From Saccoglossus kowalevskii (taxonomy: Eukaryota; Hemichordata; Enteropneusta; Harrimaniidae): a stretch of 12,505 nt of DNA. The stretch lies in NCBI RefSeq assembly GCF_000003605.2, contig NW_003139322.1, positions 182,376 to 194,880 of the forward strand. Reading direction: 5' to 3'. Shown in pieces: positions 9,401 through 12,505 of this stretch (positions are counted from its first letter, which is position 1; the number at the start of each line of letters is the position of its first letter). The notes below the pieces were generated by a model that was not told the DNA's origin, ran no database searches, and was given only the letters and a program-made list of their open reading frames with translations. The translations under genes and the position numbers were made by a program.

Positions 9401-11524
9401 AATCGTAATTTTCAACACAAATAATAGTCTCGCTACCTTAAATTATTGAAAACTGCACTTAAACTGCATGCACTTTTAAACCAGGCTAATAAATACTGTA
9501 AAACATGTTGAAATAGCTGCATACAATTTCAGCAAATTTGACCCCATGCATGAATTAACAGAGGTTTAGTTTAGAGGAAGTGTCAAATATCTCATTGTGA
9601 GAATATATTTTCTGTTAAATTAGCTACATCTTCAATTAGAGAAATTACAGATTAGCTAAAACAGCTAAAAGAGGTACATTACTTGGGGTTTGAAGCTATG
9701 GTGACATGATCTCGCTCTTGGCATAAGCGTTCCAACTCAGAAAAATGCAAATGCGCATGCCTGAGGTAACTAGGATACTGGGATGTCCAGGTGGATCAAA
9801 ATAGCTGCTCACTATAAGCTGGATTACGATAACTATATTTTCTGTACATTTTCGATGTATTACATTTTTTCACTATGAATGTGGTAATACATGTTTTATT
9901 GTTTTATTACAAACCGTCTATGTCATGTCAGAAGGTCATAGCATCAGTCTCGCTATCTAGGAGATGAGACTTGAATGGCATTTTGGCATGATGTCACCAT
10001 ACAGTACTATGCGCGTTGCAAACCCCAAGTAATGTACCTCTGATTGTACCTACATTATTATTTGCATTAATTGCTGGTTAACTCAAACCAGAAAAACAGT
10101 GTTCATCCCTCATTTTCATATTTCTGTAAAATCTGAGTATTCTTGAAATTGAAATGTTATTTGATTGGCCAATAGAAACATTTGTTGCGCCAAAAGTATT
10201 CATAGTTTTAATTATTTACAATAAATAAACACCTGATAGGATCTTTAACAATGCAATAATGACCAGGTGGTACTACAACACATGGTAATGGTCCAACTGT
10301 CAATAATTCATTTATTTGTAGCACTAATGTCTTTGGCCCAATTTCCAAAGATGTAATGCTGGTAGTCTGAAAAAAATAACACAGATTAAAAATGCATTTA
10401 TACTTGATACTATGTATTAAAATAAACAATGTATTTTGTGTGTGTTGAATGACACATGGAACCCATATTGAACACAGTGTGGCAGGACAATTGTATTCAT
10501 CTCTCCTTCATTTATCTATTTAAGCAGGGGAGTCGTCACCTGCGTATGTGTTAGATGGCCATATCGTGTCACTGTTTACAAACAAGTGTCTACCCATGAG
10601 CCTTTGCGTTTTTAGCGTGTGTTGTTATCATCACTTGTGACTCGATTCCTGTGCGTGCGCAGGTGATACCCTCCAGCTTTATCCAGGAATATAGTTGTTC
10701 TATAACTTAAGTGTTGAACAACACAAGACCAGTCAGCATGCATTTGTGATGCATGGCTGTAAATCAGGCAATGACTGAAAACCTGCAAAGACTTGTGAGT
10801 AATGGGCATTACCAAATGGCCTCTATATCCAATGTAAACTTTTTCTTTGAATTTGAATAAAGCGTGAGGGTCTTTTGAGATTAATATTCTTACGTCCATG
10901 AAATGCAAAACAATTATAAAGTCATATCAATATTTCATGTTTACTGTAGAATACTTTATTTTTGCTTGGAATTTATTTTCGCTATTTTCGCTGAAGGGAT
11001 GATTCCGTGAAAATAAAATCCAGCGAATATACTTTTTTTCCTATATTTCACATTAAACTCATGAAAAATCAGTGAAAATAAATTCCAAGCAAAACGCCCA
11101 AAAAGCCTTTTCAGCGAAAGTTAATCCAGCGAAAATAAAGTATTCCACAGTATTTTGAAAATGAGAGTACATATGCACAACACGTACAATAATATGGTAT
11201 TATTAAACATTGCTGTTCCATTGACAACTAAATTCTACCTAAACAAACGTGTTGCTAGTGTATGTTGACCTGATTTTATGCAACAGGTTGAGTGGAAATG
11301 TACTCTATACAATCGTTGACATTATTAAAAATTAACACTCAAGCCACCGGACGGTGCTCAAGCAAACAACCATTCGTGTTCACACAAGGAAGGCGTTCAC
11401 TGGTTTGGATCAACACAAAATGGGTTTAATGCACAAAAAGTGACTCACTCGACTAGAACGTCATACTCACCACGTTCAAGACATGCACAAACTGATTGGG
11501 TCCAATTCCAACAATATCACTCAT
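372..11524 (-). CDS. MVP: Major vault protein (MVP), 5' part, 13 coding exons, continues left of the window
   Basis: MVP is the main structural protein of vaults, the large cytoplasmic ribonucleoprotein barrels; its N-terminal half is a chain of about 55-residue repeats forming the barrel wall. The join (minus strand) is 11524-11471, 10366-10233, 8092-8029, 7262-7184, 6341-6196, 5805-5714, 5517-5448, 5142-4981, 4076-3938, 3248-3147, 1800-1692, 1222-1162 and 466-372. This gives 435 codons plus 2 nt. All 12 junction phases agree and no stop occurs, so it looks functional. Family signatures in order are FVHVLN, EIGPKT, VPPGHYC, QLRHG, LYPGE, AGDTW, QALRIQA, VTGEEWL, HLRATQKFTD, AGEEWL, FFLHPGE, AGDRWLIRGP, ENEGIY and LWQKEL. 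Order and spacing follow vertebrate MVP as I remember it. Known MVPs are near 850-900 residues, so about half is here. Identity with typical MVP is moderate, so a divergent paralog is possible. Exon boundaries are inferred by eye without transcripts. Confidence 0.93.
467..1161 (-). other. MVP intron 12
   Basis: The intron is 695 bp, GTGAGT to TCCCTAG. Its 5' part is filled by a dispersed repeat (951..1148). A plus-strand open frame at 589..849 has no family resemblance and is not called. Confidence 0.85.
951..1148. repeat. Dispersed repeat, copy 1 (TACTGT-type family)
   Basis: The right end read in reverse is TACTGTAAATGCATCAATTA; the left end is TACTATAAAACCATTTATTT. Together these form an imperfect inverted repeat, followed by TTCACTG.. 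and TTTAATTTC(A/G)CT on both arms. It shares ATTTTCACTGACATTTAATT with 8138..8313. Confidence 0.74.
1162..1222 (-). CDS. MVP: MVP exon 12 (ENEGIY motif)
   Basis: This small 61-nt exon completes Arg384 and encodes SAIALRENEGIYIRHLQTGR (residues 385-404), phase 0 out. It aligns with AIPLDENEGIYVQDVKTGK; the Asp of LDENEG is Arg here. The acceptor is ATTCTGTAG and the donor is AGA|GTGAGT. A dispersed repeat ends only about 12 bases downstream of the donor. Confidence 0.94.
1223..1691 (-). other. MVP intron 11
   Basis: The intron is 469 bp, GTAAAT to TTCTGTAG, AT-rich. I see no gene or repeat in it. Confidence 0.85.
1692..1800 (-). CDS. MVP: MVP exon 11 (AGDRWLIRGP repeat)
   Basis: The exon completes codon 348 and encodes residues 349-383 plus two bases. 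It reads MKKRHAGDRWLIRGPCTYVP then PIQVKIIKKPDGSMV. AGDxWLIRGPxxYVP is the diagnostic match. The PDGSMV tail makes this linker about six residues longer than in human MVP. The acceptor is TTCTGTAG and the donor is CAG|GTAAAT. The split codon 384 is AG+A (Arg). Confidence 0.95.
1801..3146 (-). other. MVP intron 10
   Basis: The intron is 1346 bp, GTATGA to CTGTAG. It contains a 24-bp perfect inverted repeat (2374..2501) and no exon-like sequence. Phases of exons 10 and 11 match directly, so no exon is missing. Confidence 0.85.
2374..2501. repeat. 24-bp perfect inverted repeat with 80-bp spacer
   Basis: CCACAATATTTTCTCTTAGG, continuing TTGA, at 2374..2397 is exactly reverse-complemented at 2478..2501. 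The spacer also holds GTATCAA and TTGATAC, which could pair. Either it is a very short inverted-repeat element or a stable RNA hairpin when the intron is transcribed. Confidence 0.75.
3147..3248 (-). CDS. MVP: MVP exon 10
   Basis: The exon completes Gly314 and encodes EKLLQGIQKTFILMEDQALV, then VQAQDEFTDTSTS (residues 315-347), leaving one base. EKLLQGIQ..F.L.EDQAL matches EQLEQGIQDVYVLSEQQGL of human MVP. The acceptor is GTCATTTAG and the donor is G|GTATGA. The split codon 348 is G+TA (Val). Confidence 0.92.
3249..3937 (-). other. MVP intron 9
   Basis: The intron is 689 bp, GTTTGT to CATTTAG. It includes a short (TA)n run near 3749..3766 and otherwise no structure I can name. Confidence 0.82.
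3938..4076 (-). CDS. MVP: MVP exon 9 (NYC/FFLHPGE segment)
   Basis: The exon covers residues 268-313 plus one base. It starts KVLKEIKKTVLEKNEYCVVV, then NPVKDGHCMLGQQELREG, ending ITNFFLHPG. It aligns with HNYCVILDPV and LGQ...FFLQPGE of human MVP at the same spacing. The acceptor is TTGTTCATAG. The donor is G|GTTTGT, weaker than most in the gene, but the conserved PGE codon spans it correctly (G+GT). The front is unusually lysine-rich (KVLKEIKK) compared with the hydrophobic GVVPI segment in vertebrates. Confidence 0.93.
4077..4980 (-). other. MVP intron 8
   Basis: The intron is 904 bp, GTAAGT to GTTCATAG. Besides the small inverted repeat at 4101..4196 it contains AT-rich unique-looking sequence. 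Overlapping short open frames on both strands near 4112..4544 show no family features and are not called. Confidence 0.8.
4101..4196. repeat. Short inverted repeat (AATACCTCAAA)
   Basis: AATACCTCAAA at 4101..4111 is repeated exactly in reverse complement at 4186..4196, with the weaker match TATACAT/GCATA inside. The roughly 96-bp span could be a minute MITE or a chance hairpin. Confidence 0.5.
4981..5142 (-). CDS. MVP: MVP exon 8 (HLRAT..AGEEWL repeat)
   Basis: This is the longest exon here, 54 codons (residues 214-267), phase 0 at both ends, and equals about one vault repeat. It reads IVQVLNSYTLTQEDALHLRA, then TQKFTDALGIDRLAGEEWLL, then TCDQTESYIPDVGV. ALHLRA, F-x-D, GEEWL and the D-T-E-a-x-x-P-D-V tail all match the family. 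The acceptor is TCATCCAG and the donor is GTG|GTAAGT. Confidence 0.96.
5143..5447 (-). other. MVP intron 7
   Basis: The intron is 305 bp, GTGGGT to CATCCAG. I see nothing else in it. (Intron 6, 5518..5713, is 196 bp and equally plain.). Confidence 0.85.
5448..5517 (-). CDS. MVP: MVP exon 7 (RVTGEEWLV repeat motif)
   Basis: The exon completes Val190 and encodes QRVTGEEWLVKKPGAYLP then GVYEQ (residues 191-213). RVTGEEWLVxxxGAYLPxV is nearly identical to the human MVP motif and is the strongest single match in the window. The acceptor is AACTTTTTTAG and the donor is CAG|GTGGGT, phase 0. Confidence 0.96.
5714..5805 (-). CDS. MVP: MVP exon 6
   Basis: The exon covers residues 160-189 plus two bases of codon 190. 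It reads EIVSVIKPHVINYGQALRIQ and then AKQDFIDRND. It aligns with the EVVEII..NQALRLRA stretch of vertebrate MVP, which links two vault repeats. The acceptor is TTTCTCATAG and the donor is GT|GTAAGT. The split codon with exon 7 is GT+G (Val). Confidence 0.94.
5806..6195 (-). other. MVP intron 5
   Basis: The intron is 390 bp, GTAAGT to CTCATAG, AT-rich with short TATA runs. I see no gene or clear repeat in it. Confidence 0.85.
6196..6341 (-). CDS. MVP: MVP exon 5 (AGDTW vault repeat)
   Basis: The exon completes codon 111 (A+CT, Thr) and encodes residues 112-159. It starts IKTLPVVKAHHALLVMA, continues through an acidic loop VDHDDGG, and ends AGDTWHVEGPVTYKPTAEV. AGDxWxxEGPxTYxP is a repeat signature of MVP. 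The acceptor is ACTTACCAG and the donor is GTG|GTAAGT, phase 0. The typical L-x-x-A-L-x-F-x-D segment is changed here to LLVMARVDHDD. Confidence 0.94.
6342..7183 (-). other. MVP intron 4
   Basis: The intron is 842 bp, GTATGG to TTACCAG. Its 5' third is a degenerate tandem repeat (6909..7165). A small duplication of TTTATGGTTT with TGTCTGTG/TGCCTGTA follows at about 6785..6822. The rest is AT-rich with a short TA run near 6567. There is no other gene-like content. Confidence 0.85.
6909..7165. repeat. Degenerate ~30-bp tandem repeat
   Basis: The unit approximates TGATCTATATTCTACAAGCC followed by CAGCTGAAC. Recognisable copies start near 6952, 6980, 7012, 7088, 7118 and 7150. Unit length varies from about 28 to 36 bases and copies have diverged. 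One copy is interrupted by unrelated bases around 7040..7075. It begins about 18 bases inside the donor side of intron 4. Confidence 0.7.
7184..7262 (-). CDS. MVP: MVP exon 4 (LYPGE motif, with lineage-specific extension)
   Basis: The exon starts in phase 0 after TTTCCTAG and reads EPFALYPGESLVDAEDFTKS then CAGKEK (residues 85-110), leaving one base for codon 111. EPFALYPGE matches DPFPLYPGE of other MVPs. The chosen donor is AAA|GTATGG (G at 7183). Two other GT sites in the same phase exist, at 7240 (CCAG|GTGAAT) and within TCAT|GTGCAG. The 3' end of this exon is therefore the least certain boundary of the model. With the chosen end, the protein is about 12 residues longer than human MVP between YPGE and AGDxW. 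Confidence 0.82.
7263..8028 (-). other. MVP intron 3
   Basis: The intron is 766 bp, GTATGC to TTTCCTAG. It has no exon or gene. A short inverted pair GCCCCTTG (about 7682) and CAAGGGGC (about 7757) hints at another small hairpin element, too weak to list separately. Confidence 0.85.
8029..8092 (-). CDS. MVP: MVP exon 3 (repeat 1/2 junction)
   Basis: This short 64-nt exon completes Arg63 and encodes KYELGKPCQLRHGHFEVRFHK (in two parts: KYELGKPC, then QLRHGHFEVRFHK; residues 64-84). The core LRHGHFEVR aligns with LRHADLEIR of vertebrate MVP. The acceptor is CATCAACAG and the donor is AAG|GTATGC. Phase 2 in and phase 0 out both fit the neighbours. The stretch before LRH is about seven residues shorter than in human MVP. 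Confidence 0.86.
8138..8313. repeat. Dispersed repeat, copy 2 (TACTGT-type family)
   Basis: It shares ATTTTCACTGACATTTAATT and later blocks (AACAGTGAGT.TTATTGTTA, TTAGCA.ATTTT) with 951..1148, in the same orientation. The ends are degenerate inverted repeats (CTGTAAACC on the left, TATAGTA on the right). It lies 10 bases from the TTAA-bounded element, so the insertions are nested or adjacent. Confidence 0.72.
8323..9441. mobile_element. 1.1-kb non-autonomous DNA transposon bounded by TTAA
   Basis: The left end is TTAA followed by GGTAGCAGGACTATTATTTG. The right end, reverse-complemented, is TTAA followed by GGTAGCGAGACTATTATTTG (18 of 20 identical). TTAA at both boundaries fits a piggyBac-type target duplication, though TTAA may instead be part of the inverted repeat. 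A 94-codon plus-strand open frame at 8817..9101 shows no transposase motif I recognise, so I take the element as non-autonomous. Confidence 0.78.
9670..10041. mobile_element. 372-bp element with inverted terminal repeats AGAGGTACATTACTTGGGGT
   Basis: The left end AGAGGTACATTACTTGGGGT, continuing TTG, is exactly the reverse complement of the right end (CAAACCCC...GTACCTCT). A second inverted match, TATGGTGACAT, lies about 15-30 bases inside each end. The ends contain GGTACATT/AATGTACC, so a TA duplication is possible. There is no coding sequence. This looks like a MITE. Confidence 0.82.
10233..10366 (-). CDS. MVP: MVP exon 2 (first vault repeat)
   Basis: The exon covers residues 19-62 plus two bases of codon 63. 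It reads TTSITSLEIGPKT, then VVVPPGHYCIVKDPI, aligning with the EVGPKT and VPPRHYC motifs of vault repeat 1. The acceptor is a clean TTTTTTTCAG. The donor is CAG|GTGTTT, a weak match to consensus, but it is the only one that stops at the conserved DP(I/V) point and gives phase 2, as exon 3 requires. The split codon is AG+A (Arg). Confidence 0.92.
10367..11470 (-). other. MVP intron 1
   Basis: The intron is 1104 bp, from GTGAGT to TTTTCAG. It contains an inverted-repeat element in its middle (10942..11152). A minus-strand open frame (10908..10612) runs through it but has no acceptable place in the transcript. Confidence 0.85.
10942..11152. mobile_element. 211-bp MITE-like inverted-repeat element, TACTGT ends
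   Basis: The left end TACTGTAGAATACTTTATTT and the reverse complement of the right end TACTGTGGAATACTTTATTT differ at one base in 20, and the similarity goes on as TTGCT/TCGCTGGA. Internal copies of TTCGCTG and TTGGAATTTATTTTC are also arranged as inverted repeats, so most of the element could fold back. There is no ORF. It is probably a non-autonomous DNA transposon; target duplications are not clear. Confidence 0.8.
11471..11524 (-). CDS. MVP: MVP exon 1 (start codon exon)
   Basis: The exon encodes residues 1-18, MSDIVGIGPNQFVHVLNV, matching the family N-terminus where a basic/hydrophobic stretch leads into (F/Y)xxIHVLD. The start is fixed by an in-frame TAA two codons upstream (11530..11528), and A lies at -3. 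The donor is GTG|GTGAGT and ends in phase 0, joining exon 2. Translation upstream is impossible within this exon, so any 5' UTR exon would be non-coding for MVP. Confidence 0.9.
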
Positions 11525-12014
11525 ACTTTAAATATTCAGTACTCTGCTTGTGTGGTAGATTTAGATGTTTGACACCCAGGGTTGGACACGTCCTTATTTT
11601 GACCGTGGTTAGAGCAACCTGGAAGATGCTGGACGAAACTATTTTATTTAGGGATACTGAACGTTATAGTTTGAAACGAATATCTGAAGGTGGAAGTTTT
11701 AAGTTTTTTTACGATGTAAACATGATAGAATAATTGAAAATACAATAAGGAAAATTTTGCTATCCAACAATTTGATATTTGTTTTGGATTATCCTAAATA
11801 TAGATACTGATTTTTAACCTACACACTGAATAGGCCTAGACTGTTTTTTGTCACGTGACCATAACTTAAGTTTCACTTTCTCATATACATATATTTTGTA
11901 ACTTGGTTTTATCGTGTGAGTGGATAACGTCTACATGCTGTTAAAATATTCGAAATATTATTTCGTTTTGAATGTAATATAATGTATGTTTCCGATCTAT
12001 TTTAAATCACGTAC

Positions 12015-12075
12015 CATGTGAGACTAAAGAGTAGACGCGAGAGTCGGCCATCTTTGATTTCAAAACAAACCGGGA
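12015..12075 (-). promoter_or_regulatory. Candidate MVP promoter/5' UTR exon with YY1-like AAGATGGC
   Basis: On the minus strand this holds AAAGATGGCCGACTC, a YY1-type core often found at metazoan start sites, followed by a strong donor CACATG|GTACGT (G at 12014). A possible acceptor, AAGCAG ending at 11544, lies 20 bases above the MVP ATG but has a poor pyrimidine tract. An open frame starting MADSRVYSLVSH begins at the ATG at 12051. It would stop (TGA) before the MVP start if spliced this way, making a small upstream ORF. All of this is inference from motifs. Confidence 0.35.
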
Positions 12076-12230
12076 ACGTTAGCGTTTCCCTGATATTTGT
12101 CTTGTTTTCTGTGTCAATACTAAGAAAAGATTGAAGTTACAGTATTTAAGGTACGTTACGAAAATATGTTCTTATCTCCGATGATCACTTGAAAACACTG
12201 GTTCGCGCGATAATGCGGGATTTTGCTTGA

Positions 12231-12273
12231 ACCACGACACCGTCCCTCAAATTGAGGGACGGTGACCACGACA
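12231..12273. repeat. Perfect 27-bp palindrome between 9-bp direct repeats
   Basis: Positions 12238..12264 form a perfect inverted repeat: a 13-bp arm (CACCGTCCCTCAA), one central A, and its exact complement. ACCACGACA stands immediately on both sides (12231..12239 and 12265..12273), overlapping the palindrome by two bases at the left. The form is that of a small palindromic insertion with a 9-bp target duplication. Confidence 0.8.
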
Positions 12274-12505
12274 ATGAAATAATGCGAGAATGAAGCATGT
12301 GAAACTCTTTCAATTTCAAGTCCGGACTTCAAGCTCCCATTGAGGCTGCGGGCAGACGCTTTTTAGGATTCGAGTTGTTTTGGAATTTGGAATCTCAAAA
12401 CCTACATTTTCCTCACAGTCACTTGGGGGCTGAAAATCAATAAATACTAATTTTCAATAAAAATCATCCGCTATACGTATATAAATAAACAAGTTGTGAA
12501 ACACG

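Larger units (their letters stand above)
8093..10232 (-). other. MVP intron 2, rich in repeats
   Basis: The longest intron here is 2140 bp. It is largely made of three repeat elements (8138..8313, 8323..9441, 9670..10041). The remaining gaps show no exon-like segment that would keep the phase-2 link between exons 2 and 3. Confidence 0.85.
11525..12505. other. Region upstream of the MVP start codon
   Basis: This stretch holds no recognisable protein-coding exon. It is more CpG-containing around 12035..12090 than the rest of the window (GCGAGAG, CGGGAACG), as expected near a promoter. It also holds a perfect palindrome near 12250. A short plus-strand open frame crossing 11440..11733 overlaps exon 1 in antisense and is not supported as a gene. 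Confidence 0.6.

Noticed and set aside
10612-10908. 98-codon minus-strand frame in intron 1 containing DVRILISKDPHALFKF, faintly like the MVP segment DLEIRLAQDPFPLYP
   Set aside because: It lies before exon 2, out of protein order, and exons 3 and 4 already supply that segment in correct phase. No suitable splice sites surround it. A duplicated-exon relic is conceivable but too weak to call.
11440-11733. 97-codon plus-strand frame
   Set aside because: It overlaps MVP exon 1 in antisense and has no family signature or splice context.
12041-12150. Divergent plus-strand first exon ending AAG|GTACGT near 12151
   Set aside because: The donor-like site is good, but there is no coding signal or second exon in the window, so a bidirectional promoter cannot be supported.

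Overview
This is a eukaryotic (invertebrate metazoan) genomic window. It is AT-rich and has no bacterial-style gene packing. Every convincing coding segment is a short exon with GT/AG boundaries, lying between introns of about 0.2 to 2.1 kb. Many short inverted-repeat elements sit in the introns. The element style (for example ends starting TACTGT with TTTATTTTCGCTGG inside) makes me think of a mollusc or another lophotrochozoan, but that is only an impression.

One gene fills the window, on the minus strand. It is the 5' half of a major vault protein (MVP) gene. I could assemble 13 coding exons from the start codon (11524..11522) down to 372. They total 1307 nt, giving 435 complete codons plus 2 nt. 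All 12 junctions keep the reading frame and no stop interrupts it. The protein reads through the N-terminal vault repeats (about repeats 1 to the start of 8 of the nine in known MVPs). It carries repeat signatures such as VTGEEWL, AGEEWL, AGDRWL, EIGPKT, LYPGE, ENEGIY and HLRAT. The rest (last vault repeats, shoulder domain, coiled cap helix, cap ring) must lie to the left of position 1.

Layout from right to left, in the direction of transcription: 11525..12505 is the upstream region, with a candidate promoter or 5' UTR exon around 12015..12075 and a perfect 27-bp palindrome at 12238..12264. Exon 1 is at 11471..11524. Intron 1 holds a 211-bp inverted-repeat element. Exon 2 is at 10233..10366. 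The long intron 2 (8093..10232) holds three repeat elements: a 372-bp inverted-repeat element, a 1.1-kb TTAA-bounded element and a copy of a TACTGT-type repeat. Exons 3 to 10 run from 8092 to 3147, with a degenerate ~30-bp tandem repeat in intron 4. Exons 11 to 13 run from 1800 to 372. An element with 16-bp terminal inverted repeats occupies 1..285.

I see no rRNA, tRNA, CRISPR array, or second protein-coding gene. The unusual material is the divergence of this MVP (insertions, rare donor sites, alternative in-phase donors) and the set of small mobile-element-like repeats, rather than a new multi-gene system.
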